Position numbers and translations under genes: made by a program
Shown here: one piece after another, positions 54,536-63,881 of the stretch
Position numbering within the stretch: position 1 is the stretch's first letter
Layout of the letters: every line of letters starts with the position of its first letter
The notes under the pieces: model-generated
What the model was told of the DNA's origin: nothing
Database searches by the model: none
Seen by the model: only the letters and a program-made list of their open reading frames with translations
Origin: Akkermansia massiliensis
Lineage (GTDB): Bacteria > Verrucomicrobiota > Verrucomicrobiia > Verrucomicrobiales > Akkermansiaceae
DNA length: 64,000 bases
Assembly: GCF_023516715.1 (NCBI RefSeq)
Contig: NZ_JAMGSI010000001.1
Span: 992,001 to 1,056,000 of the forward strand
Direction: 5' to 3'

Positions 54536-56347
54536 CTACAATTCCTGATAATACCGTTGCATCAGCTTCGCCATCAGTTTGCGGCGTTCTTGAAGGAATG
54601 ATTCGTAATCACTTATATCCATGCTGACAATATTTTGAGGGATACTGTTTTCCTCCAGATTGCGGTAAAGCATTTCTTCGTCGGAAATATTTCCGAGTGT
54701 AATGGCTTTAGTCCCGCATTGCTCTTGTACTTTGGCAAAATAGACAGAGGGAGGATCGTCTCCAATGGCTTTATTTACCTGCGTATCAAGATAGATATAA
54801 TTGGCTACCTGATTATATTTTGTCTTATTATCAATGCCGTTCTTTTTCAGATAATTGCGCGGAAAAATATGGTGCACGTCTCCTGAAATGGTAATGAGAT
54901 CGGAGACTTTAGTCCCTTTCATCAGCAGGGAATTGCAGTTCAGGTTAATTTGAGCAGCAAGGAAGGTATTGAAGGCGGGACTGTTTACAGAAGACGTTTC
55001 CAGGTTCTGAGGCAGCGTAACCGTCCAAAATGTTTCCGATAGGGCAGAGGCCTCCACTTCTGTTTTGAAATTCAGGAAGCCTTTTTCTTCGATATTGCGC
55101 ATATCACGGTCCATCTGCGTCTCCGGAGATCCGATGTATCTTGAAGTTAGGGTGGAGAGGACGAACCATTTTTGAACATGCCGTTTGATTTGTTCGTTTG
55201 GAATGGTTGGATCACTCCGCAGCATCAGATACAAAGTGTAAGCAAAATCCAACGTCATTTGTGAATTCAACTGTTTGCTGGAGACAAAGCCCGCACCCTT
55301 AAGGGCCATTACAAATTGTGTAAAATTGTGCTGGTTGATAAATTGTACAATGCCGGCATCCAGTTTCCGGTAGGATTCCGCTACGATATCATCCCGGTAT
55401 TCCTTGGTTTCGAAATCCCTCCCGGACAATAAGCTGACCAAATCAGCAAGTTTTCCTCTGCGGAACTGGTGCATGAATGATACCCGTAGCATATCGCCGT
55501 AATCGGGATCGTAAATGTCATCATAATCATGAGCCAGCCACTTGATTTTATCCGCATACTTGGAATTCTGGAATTCCTCATCACGTACCAATAAGGAGTA
55601 AAAATCAGGTTTCACGGCCAGATGGCAGAAATAGTCCACTGTTTTACGCATCATACTGCCTTCATGTTCCATGTCCGCGGCCATCTTGGACATGACAAAG
55701 TCTGATTGGCTGAGAGACGTTCCTTTGGAATTGATACGAATGAAAATTTCAGTTACTTCATCAATATCCAATGTAGCATCCAGCTCAATCACGCCAATTT
55801 GCCTGTTGGCGATTCCTTTTAGAGAGGCAATGGATTTATTGATTATGTTGGGTTTGATTCCTTCATTGATGGTACAATATTCAACGGAGAACTCGAACGC
55901 ATCGAAATCGGCATCAAATACGATGGAAATATCCGGTATCCATCGTTTGTCTTTTAAATGAGAAGCGTCTTGAACCGCAAAACGCTTGCTCGGATCATCA
56001 GCAAGAGGATTGAAGGCGATTTTGACGCGGTCTTTATTAAAATCTTCATCCAGGACTTCTTTGCCGGCGATAGCGGCCATCAGGGCGGTTACACGTTGCT
56101 GTCCGTCGATAAGTACTTTTTTTCCGTTGGCTTTTCCTCCATCCTTGGTTTTCACGTCAGGATTCTTCCAAGTAATGATATAGCCCGTAGGGTAGCCGTT
56201 ATATAAGGAATCAATTAAATCCCGTACTTGGCTTCGTTTCCAGACAAAGGGGCGCTGAATTTCTGGTATAACGAAATCTTCCGCTTCTATCAGCCCCAAG
56301 ACGGCGCTGACGGAATATTGCATCAACGTGAATTTTTCACCGGTCAT
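54536..56347 (-). CDS. DUF262 protein with C-terminal HNH-like region (GmrSD-type)
   Basis: A 603-residue protein. The N-terminal DUF262 (ParB-like) domain has FVIPEIQRPFVWKRSQVRDL, LYNGYPTGYIITW, VLIDGQQRVTALMAAI and RINSKGTSLSQSDFVMSKMA. Toward the C-terminus lies GDVHHIFPRNYLKKNGIDNK, an HNH-type (DUF1524-like) motif. GmrSD proteins of this type act as modification-dependent restriction enzymes (Type IV) against glucosylated or otherwise modified phage DNA; several domain combinations exist, so a defence role is likely but the specificity is not known. It is AT-richer than all its neighbours and lies alone between pabC and the epimerase gene, signs of horizontal transfer. Confidence 0.88.
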   Translation of the reverse strand: MTGEKFTLMQYSVSAVLGLIEAEDFVIPEIQRPFVWKRSQVRDLIDSLYNGYPTGYIITWKNPDVKTKDGGKANGKKVLIDGQQRVTALMAAIAGKEVLDEDFNKDRVKIAFNPLADDPSKRFAVQDASHLKDKRWIPDISIVFDADFDAFEFSVEYCTINEGIKPNIINKSIASLKGIANRQIGVIELDATLDIDEVTEIFIRINSKGTSLSQSDFVMSKMAADMEHEGSMMRKTVDYFCHLAVKPDFYSLLVRDEEFQNSKYADKIKWLAHDYDDIYDPDYGDMLRVSFMHQFRRGKLADLVSLLSGRDFETKEYRDDIVAESYRKLDAGIVQFINQHNFTQFVMALKGAGFVSSKQLNSQMTLDFAYTLYLMLRSDPTIPNEQIKRHVQKWFVLSTLTSRYIGSPETQMDRDMRNIEEKGFLNFKTEVEASALSETFWTVTLPQNLETSSVNSPAFNTFLAAQINLNCNSLLMKGTKVSDLITISGDVHHIFPRNYLKKNGIDNKTKYNQVANYIYLDTQVNKAIGDDPPSVYFAKVQEQCGTKAITLGNISDEEMLYRNLEENSIPQNIVSMDISDYESFLQERRKLMAKLMQRYYQEL

Positions 56348-56623
56348 GATATTTCTCTTTTATTGCTTCATCCACTATTGAGCTTATTTAGCATGAGGAG
56401 TGCTTTTCATGGATATTAGAAGTTGGGTTCACGCTTGAAATATATGATTTCATGAAAAAAGATGTGCAGATCTTTTCCCAGCATGTTAGCGGCATCATAA
56501 AACACCGCAGAAGGAGGAGCAATTGTTTTTGATCCTCTGAAAATAAAAACAGACTGGATTTTTTTGGAATGCCTTTTCAGCAGAGATTTCCTATTATCTT
56601 CATTTTAAAGATAGATAAAAAGT
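56348..56623. other. AT-rich intergenic region upstream of the DUF262 gene
   Basis: About 275 bp, AT-rich, with no credible gene; it holds the DUF262 promoter and the 3' leader of the epimerase terminator. Confidence 0.6.
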
Positions 56624-56657
56624 AAAAGCCGTTTGTCATATTTGGCAAACGGCTTTT
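56624..56657 (-). terminator. Terminator of the NanA-epimerase operon
   Basis: Stem AAAAGCCGTTTG / CAAACGGCTTTT with a ten-base loop, 27 bp after the epimerase stop on the minus strand. Confidence 0.88.
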
Positions 56658-56684
56658 AGTAAGAGTAATATGTTTTGTTTTTCC

Positions 56685-57866
56685 TTAAATGGCGCCGCAG
56701 TAGTGGGCGCAGAACCACATGGCGCGGGGATGGTGGAAGAAGGACTTCCAGAGGCTGCCCTTGAGGGTGTTTGCCCTGGAGCCGTCCTTGTTCAGGTAGC
56801 CGAACCAGTCGCCGTGCTGCACGTCCTGGAAGTGGGAGAAGGCCCAGTTGTGCACCATGTCGTGGCAGATGGCGTAGCGTTCCTCTCCAGTGAGCTTGTA
56901 GGCGAGCGTCATGGCAATGAGCGCCTCGTCGTGCGGCCACCAGAATTTCATGTTGTGCCAGTATTCCTGGACGGGCTTGCCGTACACGTCCGTAAAGTAG
57001 AGCAGGCCGCCGTTTTCCTTGTCCCACCCGCGCGCGAAAGCCCAGTCGATCATGTCGCAGCCCACCTTGATGAGTTCCGGATCATTGCCGCGGAAGCGGG
57101 CTTCCTCCAGCACGAACCAGCCCCCCTCAATGGTATGGCCGGGATTGAGCGTGCGTTCGTCAAAGTGGTCGATGATGGCGCCGTCAGGGCTCACCACTTC
57201 CATCACGGCCTTGAGCTCCGGCTTCATGAACAGGGTGCGGAGGTCGTTGATGCAGCGGTCGATCCATCCGGTGTAGAAGCCGTCCTCGTCACCCAGGTAC
57301 TTGCGCAGTTCCTGGGCGGTCGCCAGCGTAATCATGCGTGTTCCCAGTCCCGTCGTGGGACGGTTCCCGGTGAATTTGGGAACCATCTTGCCGGGGGTGA
57401 AGCAGATGTCCGTAAAGACGTCGAACCAGTGGCGCGCGGCTTTTGCGGATTCTTCATTTCCTGCAGCTTTCGCATGGGCGGCAAAGGCGATGGCGGCAAA
57501 GGATTCGCTGTACGCATAGCGGCGCTTGCGGATGGGGGTGCCGTCCGCCTCCACATGGAAGTACATGCGGCCGTCGGCAGGGTCCACGCATTTCGCCGTC
57601 AGGAAGTTCAGGGCGCTTTCCGCCCATTTGAGCCAGTCCGGGTTTTTCTCAATGCTGTTGTACATGGTCAGCAGCATCCAGGCCATGCGGCCCTGGGCCC
57701 ACACGGATTTGTCCGTGTCCACCAGGGTGCCGTCCGCGTCAAAGCAGTGGTAGAGGCCCCCGTTCTTTTCGTCGTAAGCGCGCGGGAACCAGAACGGCAG
57801 AACGTCTTCCAGAAGCTGGCGGCGGTAGAATGCGCCCAGGGTGGTCAGGTCAAGTGTTGCAGCCAT
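56685..57866 (-). CDS. AGE family epimerase (N-acylglucosamine 2-epimerase)
   Basis: A 393-residue (alpha/alpha)6-barrel enzyme. Features of the family include GGLYHCFDADGTLVDTDKSV, WAQGRMAWMLLTMYN, RRYAYSESFAAIAFAAHAK, NPGHTIEGGWFVLEEAR (the His/Glu catalytic site) and KFWWPHDEALIAMTLAYK. In the sialic-acid pathway these enzymes convert N-acetylmannosamine to N-acetylglucosamine; the adjacent NanA (15 bp upstream) makes this the most likely role, although cellobiose 2-epimerases are similar. The operon ends in a clear terminator. Confidence 0.9.
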   Translation of the reverse strand: MAATLDLTTLGAFYRRQLLEDVLPFWFPRAYDEKNGGLYHCFDADGTLVDTDKSVWAQGRMAWMLLTMYNSIEKNPDWLKWAESALNFLTAKCVDPADGRMYFHVEADGTPIRKRRYAYSESFAAIAFAAHAKAAGNEESAKAARHWFDVFTDICFTPGKMVPKFTGNRPTTGLGTRMITLATAQELRKYLGDEDGFYTGWIDRCINDLRTLFMKPELKAVMEVVSPDGAIIDHFDERTLNPGHTIEGGWFVLEEARFRGNDPELIKVGCDMIDWAFARGWDKENGGLLYFTDVYGKPVQEYWHNMKFWWPHDEALIAMTLAYKLTGEERYAICHDMVHNWAFSHFQDVQHGDWFGYLNKDGSRANTLKGSLWKSFFHHPRAMWFCAHYCGAI

Positions 57867-57881
57867 AAGAGGGAAAGCGGT

Positions 57882-58799
57882 TTAGTTCATGGACCACTGG
57901 AAGAAGCCGATGGCTTCCAGCTCGGAGCGGAGTTCCTTGAGCTGTTCCGCGGTGGGGTTGCCCTGCGGCAGGCGGGCGGGACCCAGGTCAACGCCCAGCC
58001 AGCCCATCAGGGCCTTGGCGCAGCCCATGTAGCCCTTGGAGGCCAGGATGTTGATCATCTGCACGGATTTCCACTGGCAGTCGCGCGCCGTTTCCACGTC
58101 GCCTTCTGCAAAGGATTTCATGAGTTTCTGGTACAGGGCCGGGGCAAAGTTGAAGGAGCTTCCCACAGCGCCCTTGGCGCCTACGGAGAGGGCTCCCGTG
58201 AACCATTCGTCCACGCCCCAGGGGATGTCCACGTTTTCGTCGTAGTTCAACGTGGTCTGGTACAGGGCCAGGTCCGGATTGGTGAATTTGATGCCCGCAA
58301 AGTTCGGGATCTGTTCCTTGGCCAGCTTGATGAAGTCTACCGGATTGAAACGCACGCCCGTCAGCACGGGAATGTCGTAGTAGTAATAGGGCAGGTCGGG
58401 AGCGCCGGAAGCGGCGAAGGCGCAGCATTCCACCAGACGCTGGACAGTGCCTGGCTTGTAGTAGGAGGGGGCAAGGGAGCTGGTCGCCACGAATCCGCAT
58501 TCCTGGGCAAAGGCGGCCAGTTCGCGGGCGTCCCAGACGCTGTTGGAACCGGTATGGGCGATGACGTCCACGCCGTACTTGGCGGAAGCTTCCTTCCAGG
58601 CGGAGTAGATTTCCTTTCGTTCTTCAAGCTGCATGGAGGAGGATTCACCAGTGCTTCCGGTAATGAAAGCCAGCTTGATGCCCTGGGAGGCAAGCAGCCT
58701 GGCCTGGGCGTCAACGCTGGAAGGATTCAGGGAACCGTCCGCCTTGAACGGAGTGTGTACGGCGGCCACCAGGCCGTGGAGTTTCAATGACGTGTTCAT
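57882..58799 (-). CDS. nanA: N-acetylneuraminate lyase
   Basis: A 305-residue class I aldolase splitting sialic acid into pyruvate and N-acetylmannosamine. Motifs of the DHDPS/NAL superfamily: LAFITGSTGESSSMQLEERK (the phosphate/carboxylate GSTGE loop), YYYYDIPVLTG with the Tyr that acts as proton shuttle, and FAGIKFTNPDL containing the Schiff-base Lys. The catalytic signature DIPVLTG-type and the downstream epimerase make NAL rather than DHDPS the better call. Sialic acid from mucin is the presumed substrate. It is the first gene of a two-gene operon. Confidence 0.93.
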   Translation of the reverse strand: MNTSLKLHGLVAAVHTPFKADGSLNPSSVDAQARLLASQGIKLAFITGSTGESSSMQLEERKEIYSAWKEASAKYGVDVIAHTGSNSVWDARELAAFAQECGFVATSSLAPSYYKPGTVQRLVECCAFAASGAPDLPYYYYDIPVLTGVRFNPVDFIKLAKEQIPNFAGIKFTNPDLALYQTTLNYDENVDIPWGVDEWFTGALSVGAKGAVGSSFNFAPALYQKLMKSFAEGDVETARDCQWKSVQMINILASKGYMGCAKALMGWLGVDLGPARLPQGNPTAEQLKELRSELEAIGFFQWSMN

Positions 58800-58893
58800 A
58801 TTGTGTAGTGATATGAAAATAATTCGGGGAAATGATTACAAATCATCTTGGGAAAGACAACCCCTGAATCCTTTTGAATCAAAAAAGACCACA

Positions 58894-58930
58894 TAAAAAA
58901 ACGCGCGTTCTCCAAAAAAGAATGCGCGCC
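58894..58930 (-). terminator. Terminator of the PEP-CTERM-GH18 operon
   Basis: On the minus strand GCGCGCATTCT / AGAACGCGCGT (one G-T pair) forms a hairpin followed by seven T; it lies just after the GH18 stop. Confidence 0.9.
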
Positions 58931-58953
58931 GGAGCAAGAGATGCTTCAAAACA

Positions 58954-60396
58954 TTAGCGGACAGCCTGTTGCTTGATGATGGAATACATGGCTTTTGCCA
59001 GGGATTTCGCGTGCGTCAGCAGCAAATCTCCATCATAACACCAGATCATCACGCCGCCCAGCTTCTGGGTTTTTACGTACTGGCATTTTTTCTTAATCGT
59101 GGTGATGCCGTTAAAGTAGTGCTGCTGGCCGTCGATGGCGCAGAGGTCCGTGCCGGGGGCGATGTTGGGGTAGAGCTGGACGACGTTGGAATAGCCTTTC
59201 TGGGCGTCCCAGTTGCGGTTGGAGCGCGTCTCGTTGGTGTAGAACGGCAGGCCGACGACGATTTTGCAGTCCGGAATGTTTTTCCTGCGGATGGTTTGGA
59301 TGTCGATGAGCATGTCCGGATAGGTGGAGTGCTGTCCGGCGCGGTCATAGCTCATGACGTTGACGAAGTCCAGCAGGTCCATCATTTCACTGGTGGGCGC
59401 CAGGTAGTACGGATTGATCGCCGCGCTCAGGGACATGCCGCTGGCTCCCATGGCGGAGCGCACTTCTCCCAGCAGCAGGCAGAAGTTGTACCACTCCGTG
59501 CCGTTGTCCGGGTATTCCCAGTCAATGTCTATTCCGTCAAATCCCTTTTCCCTGGCGAAGGAAACGAGCTGGTACGCGAACTGCCGCCTTTTTTCCGCAT
59601 TTCCCGTGAAAGCCGTCAACCCTCCGTCACAGTGGGCCACGCCCAGAATGATCTTGCTGCCCGCCGTTCCGCGAAGGTTTTTAAGCTTGTCCAGGCCATT
59701 CAGGAACTGGGCGTTGTTCTGCCCCGTCAGGTTTCCTTCCGTGTCACATCCCACGTTGAAGTAAATGAGGTCCGTGAATGATTTGAAGTGCTGGGCGGTC
59801 AGGTGGTTGGGGTTCCACTGCATCAGGTTGGTGTTGCGGTAGTAGGGCACCACGCGGAATTGGTAGGGATACACCTCCGCGCAGCCTTCCGGGGAAGGAT
59901 TGGCGACCGCTACATTGGAGTCCTCCAGCAGGGCCACGCCCGTGCAGGAGGCGTCCACCTTGTTCAACCCTCGCGCGCGGGGGTTGAGGTCCACGCACAG
60001 CCAGAAGTAGTTGTCTCCTGCGGAGAGCGCGTGGCTTCCCTCGAATTGGAAGGTTTTGGCCCCCTTGGAGATGGTGTTGAGGACGGGGATGGCCCTCCGG
60101 TTGGCCTGCTCCGCGTTCGGGGAGAAGTAGGGAGTGGCGCCGGAGTAGAAAATCCGGGCCTTCGCGATGTCGGAGACGGAGGTGGTTCCGGCCATGGAGA
60201 AGGTCATTCCCTTCAGGATCTGGCTGGTTTCCGTAACGGTCACCTTGATCTTCATGATGGCCTGGCTGTCCGCGCCCGCATAAAGGATGGAGTGCGTTTG
60301 TTCACAGGCTGCTGTGGCGGAAGCCGCGTACAGGGGGGCAGCGCCGGACAGGCCCAGGGCCAGGGCGCACATGCAGGTTTTAAAGGTACTGTTCAT
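58954..60396 (-). CDS. Secreted GH18 glycosidase with N-terminal BNR-associated-like domain
   Basis: A 480-residue secreted protein: signal peptide (MNSTFKTCMCALALGLSGAA), a beta domain at about residues 28-175 resembling BNR-associated N-terminal modules (SILYAGADSQAIMKIKVTVT, ending KTFQFEGSHALSAGDNYFWL), then a GH18 TIM barrel from about 185. The catalytic DxxDxDxE signature is intact as FDGIDIDWEYPD, with NVMSYD and VVGLPFYTNE also conserved. GH18 includes chitinases and endo-beta-N-acetylglucosaminidases of N-glycans; in a mucin degrader the latter is more likely. The gene starts 23 bp after the large PEP-CTERM gene and is co-transcribed with it. Confidence 0.92.
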   Translation of the reverse strand: MNSTFKTCMCALALGLSGAAPLYAASATAACEQTHSILYAGADSQAIMKIKVTVTETSQILKGMTFSMAGTTSVSDIAKARIFYSGATPYFSPNAEQANRRAIPVLNTISKGAKTFQFEGSHALSAGDNYFWLCVDLNPRARGLNKVDASCTGVALLEDSNVAVANPSPEGCAEVYPYQFRVVPYYRNTNLMQWNPNHLTAQHFKSFTDLIYFNVGCDTEGNLTGQNNAQFLNGLDKLKNLRGTAGSKIILGVAHCDGGLTAFTGNAEKRRQFAYQLVSFAREKGFDGIDIDWEYPDNGTEWYNFCLLLGEVRSAMGASGMSLSAAINPYYLAPTSEMMDLLDFVNVMSYDRAGQHSTYPDMLIDIQTIRRKNIPDCKIVVGLPFYTNETRSNRNWDAQKGYSNVVQLYPNIAPGTDLCAIDGQQHYFNGITTIKKKCQYVKTQKLGGVMIWCYDGDLLLTHAKSLAKAMYSIIKQQAVR

Positions 60397-60419
60397 GTTT
60401 TATTAAGAGATGGCGGTTG

Positions 60420-63400
60420 TTAGATAGTGCGCTTCCTGACGGCGAGCAGGCCGCCTGCCGCCAGGAGAAGCAGAAGGGAGGTAGCGGGTTCCGGGACTAC
60501 CAGGCCATTGGAAATCCAGTCCAGATGGAGGGCGTTTCCTTCGTCCCAGCGCAGTTCCCAGCGCCCCAGTTCCAGAGAGGGGTCATAGCCTTCCAGCCCC
60601 AGATTCCCCACCGTGATGGTAGCGGAGTCGGAGAGGGAGGAGAGGATTTCAGAGAAAGTCCCGTCCATGTTCGTGACGCCGGATGCATCCATGACCAGGT
60701 AGGACTGGTCCCTCTGCCAGATGGAGGAGGTGTAGTCCACTTGGTCGTCGCCCAGGGCCAGCGTCCCTCCCAGCGTCAGGGTGTCCGCATGCAGTTCCAG
60801 GCTGATCATGGAGCCGCGGGAGAGGTCAATCGTGATTCCGTTGGAAATATCAATGGCATTGGCAGTGATGGAGAAGCTGCCTTCGCCCGTTCCGAGGATG
60901 GAGACGTTGTTTCCCAGCGTCAGCGTGTCTGCATTCAGGCTGCCGGTTCCCATGACGGACAGCTCCGTTCCGTCCTCCAGCCTCACGTCCGCCGCATTCA
61001 GGGCGGCCTGTTCGCCAATGTGGAGGCTTCCTCCGCTTACGGTGAAGGAGGTTCGCGCTTCTTCCGTGCTCCAGTCTGCGGAATGGTAGCCGTAGGTTGC
61101 CCCGCTGCTGACGGAAAAGGTGCCTCCGTACACGGTCGTATTGGCCCGGATGCCGGACTGGCTGTTTGCGCCGGACATGGCGACCGTGCCTCCGGCCCCG
61201 GCGGCGTCATTGACGCTGATGTCCACGACGGATTCGTCCTGGGAGCTGAGGCCGTCTTCAAAGAGGATCCGGCGGTTGTTCGCCGCATTGAAGGAAGCCA
61301 TGGCGCCGTCGTTGAAATGGATAGCGTTGTAAACGCTTCCGTCCTGGACTGTGTTTCCGCGGAAGATGATGTCCGCCTGGTCCGCCGTCAGGGAAATGGA
61401 GCCTCCTCCCTGCAGGTTGATGGCGCCTCCGGCGTTTTCCGCACTGTTGTTTTCAAACAGCACCGTCCCGGTGTTGCCGGAAATGGCAACGTTGTAGGCG
61501 TCCAGGGCTCCCCCTTCATAAGCTGTGTTGCCGGAGAAGGAGGCGGCGCCGGAATCGGAGATGGTGATGTCCCCGTAGGCTCCGATGGCGCCCCCGTAGG
61601 TGGATGCGTGGTTGTCGGAGAAGGTCAGGGCCCCCACTCCGGAGAAGGTGACGTTTCCATCCGAATAGATGGCGCCCCCGCCGCCGTCCCGGGCCTCGTT
61701 GCCCGTCATGCTGAAGGAGGCGGCGGTATTGGCCGTTACGTCCCCGCCGGACCAGATGGCGCCTCCCGCGCCCGCCTCCGCCAGGTTGCCGGAGAAGGCC
61801 ACGTGGCCCACGCTGGACCATTCCACGGTTTCATAATCGTTATTGATGGCGCCGCCGTTTTCTCCGGCCGTATTTCCGGTGAAGGAGATGTTTTCCGCGA
61901 TGTCGGAGAAGGTGAGGCTGCCCGTGGTGCCTCCCGTATGGATGGCGCCCCCGTGGGTCATGGCGGAGTTGCCGGAGAAGCTGATGGCGCCCGTGCTGGT
62001 GAAGGAGGCTCCTCCGGAGGCGTAAATGGCTCCGCCGGAAGCGCCGGAATCCGCGCTCACGCTGTTGTTGCTGAACGTAAGGGCTCCGGTGTTGCTGAAG
62101 GCGACCGTATCATTGGCGGCAATGGCCCCCGCGCCGTAAAGGGCCTCTGTATTGGACATGTCGGCGGCATTATTGGAGAAGGTCAGGCTGCCGATGTCCT
62201 GGAAGGTGACGTTTTCCGAGAGAATGACGGCCCACTTGGCTCCGTAGTTGTCAATGTTGATTCCGTGGCCGCCCGTGAAGGTGATGCTCTGGAGGGTGTT
62301 GTTATACCCGCGGCCGCCTGTCCAGCAGTTGACGTTTGCTCCCAGGGCTCCCAGATTCTGGTCCGCCGTGAGCGTAAAAACGGTATCCGTATCCGTCAGC
62401 ACGCTTCCCGCCCAGGCCTTGGAGCCCAGTTCCAGGGCGGCGCGGGTCATGATGTTGAGCGTGCCCTTGTTGTTTTCCGTGTTCAGGAGGATGCCGCCTT
62501 CATGCCAGTTGACCATGCTGGCATAGGAGCTGCCGCCCATGTCCAGAGTGGCTCCGTCCTGGACGTCAATGACATTGGCAAGAGTGTGGCCGTTCATGGA
62601 GAACAGGGCTCCGGAAGCGATGCTTACATTGCCCAGATTGCTGCCGGCGCCGAAGGCGTTGTCCACCTCCAGCGTCAGCTTGCCCGCATCCACGCGGACC
62701 GTGCGGCCGGAGGAAATCGTATTGGCCCTCTGGATGACCAGCTCTCCGGCGCCGGATTTAATGAGGCTCAGGCCGGAGAAGTTGGCGGTGGTGGGGTCTC
62801 CGTATTCGCCGGACGTGTTTTTATTGGCAAAGACCTGGTTGAAGTAGAGTACGGAATTTTCTCCGATGGCGAGCGCCAGCGCACTGCCGGCTCCGGTTTC
62901 GCAGACAATGGCATCCTGGTTCTGCGCATTGGAGGAAGTCCATGTAAGGGTCTGGTTGGCTCCCAGTTCAATGGTGGCCGTCGTGCCCCAGCCGGCGATG
63001 TAAATGCCGCGGCTGGCCGTGCCTCCGGATTCATAGCCCTGGGAAATGACGATGCGGCTGGAGGTTCCGGAAGCGAATTTAAGGGCGTAAAAATTGTTGT
63101 GCAGCTTGCCCAGGGAGGCGGAGTCATACCCGAACTGGTTCAGTTTGAGCGTTCCTCCGTTCAGCGTAATGGTGGGGGACTGGAAATTGGCTGTATAAAC
63201 GCCGTTATGAAACAAGCGGCCATTGCTGGCATCCAGCACGGCTCCGGAGGCAATGTTGATTTTTCCGTTAATCCGGTTGTTGTCACTGGCGGTGATGTTT
63301 CTTTCCCCGGTGAAAACCAGGGTGCCCGCGTTGATGTTCCAGACGCCGCTGGCCGTATGCGCTCCATCCAGGGTAACCGTTCCGGCGCCTGTCTTGGCGA

Positions 63401-63797
63401 GCGTGGCGGAGCCGGTGAGGCTGGTATCCCGGACTTCATAGGAGTCTTCCGCATTGGGGGCGTCCAGAATCAGCCCGGTATTGGAAAGAGTGGCGGAACC
63501 TCCGTTGTTCCCGGCAGCCGCGCCCGTCAGGGTAAGGGAACCTCCGTTCAGCGTGATGGCCGCACCGTTGTAAAGCATTCCGGACGCAGAGATTCCGCTT
63601 CCTACTGTGATGGAGGAATCCGTCTGGAATTGGGCCGTATTTCCATTGCTCCAGTCGGCGGAGGAATCATCCAGCCGCCACGCTCCGGAATCCGTCCAGG
63701 AGCCGTTTCCTCCATTCCAGAGGTAGTCCGCCGCATGGGCCGGGATGCAGGAGAGACAGCCGGCGAACACGCCGAAGAACAGTGCGGTAATTTTCAT
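60420..63797 (-). CDS. PEP-CTERM surface protein with Pmp-type (GGAI/FxxN) repeats
   Basis: A 1125-residue secreted protein: signal peptide (MKITALFFGVFAGCLSCIPA), N-terminal beta-helix with WNGGNGSWTDSGAW and several LTLTGAA-type strands, a middle region of tandem short repeats at about residues 540-796 where F-[ST]-G-N and GGAI/GGAL alternate (FSGNSAMTHGGAI, FTGNTAGENGGAI, FSGNTAYEGGAL and others, about eight copies), and a C-terminal sorting signal PEP-CTERM: VVPEPATSLLLLLAAGG then a hydrophobic stretch and a basic tail (RKRTI). The GGAI/FxxN pattern is that of Chlamydia polymorphic membrane proteins. Anchoring is probably by exosortase rather than by an autotransporter barrel, as no barrel is visible. 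Confidence 0.88.
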   Translation of the reverse strand: MKITALFFGVFAGCLSCIPAHAADYLWNGGNGSWTDSGAWRLDDSSADWSNGNTAQFQTDSSITVGSGISASGMLYNGAAITLNGGSLTLTGAAAGNNGGSATLSNTGLILDAPNAEDSYEVRDTSLTGSATLAKTGAGTVTLDGAHTASGVWNINAGTLVFTGERNITASDNNRINGKINIASGAVLDASNGRLFHNGVYTANFQSPTITLNGGTLKLNQFGYDSASLGKLHNNFYALKFASGTSSRIVISQGYESGGTASRGIYIAGWGTTATIELGANQTLTWTSSNAQNQDAIVCETGAGSALALAIGENSVLYFNQVFANKNTSGEYGDPTTANFSGLSLIKSGAGELVIQRANTISSGRTVRVDAGKLTLEVDNAFGAGSNLGNVSIASGALFSMNGHTLANVIDVQDGATLDMGGSSYASMVNWHEGGILLNTENNKGTLNIMTRAALELGSKAWAGSVLTDTDTVFTLTADQNLGALGANVNCWTGGRGYNNTLQSITFTGGHGINIDNYGAKWAVILSENVTFQDIGSLTFSNNAADMSNTEALYGAGAIAANDTVAFSNTGALTFSNNSVSADSGASGGAIYASGGASFTSTGAISFSGNSAMTHGGAIHTGGTTGSLTFSDIAENISFTGNTAGENGGAINNDYETVEWSSVGHVAFSGNLAEAGAGGAIWSGGDVTANTAASFSMTGNEARDGGGGAIYSDGNVTFSGVGALTFSDNHASTYGGAIGAYGDITISDSGAASFSGNTAYEGGALDAYNVAISGNTGTVLFENNSAENAGGAINLQGGGSISLTADQADIIFRGNTVQDGSVYNAIHFNDGAMASFNAANNRRILFEDGLSSQDESVVDISVNDAAGAGGTVAMSGANSQSGIRANTTVYGGTFSVSSGATYGYHSADWSTEEARTSFTVSGGSLHIGEQAALNAADVRLEDGTELSVMGTGSLNADTLTLGNNVSILGTGEGSFSITANAIDISNGITIDLSRGSMISLELHADTLTLGGTLALGDDQVDYTSSIWQRDQSYLVMDASGVTNMDGTFSEILSSLSDSATITVGNLGLEGYDPSLELGRWELRWDEGNALHLDWISNGLVVPEPATSLLLLLAAGGLLAVRKRTI

Positions 63798-63832
63798 GTA
63801 GGTTCTAACAGATAGAGTGATAGTGAATAAAA

Positions 63833-63864
63833 AAGGGAAAACAAGAACGAACTTGTTTTCCCTT
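63833..63864 (-). terminator. Terminator upstream of the Pmp-like gene
   Basis: Perfect 13-bp stem AAGGGAAAACAAG / CTTGTTTTCCCTT with a 6-base loop; on the minus strand it is followed by a T-run. It ends the PEP-CTERM gene at 63882. Confidence 0.9.
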
Positions 63865-63881
63865 AAAAAAAATCAGGGGAC

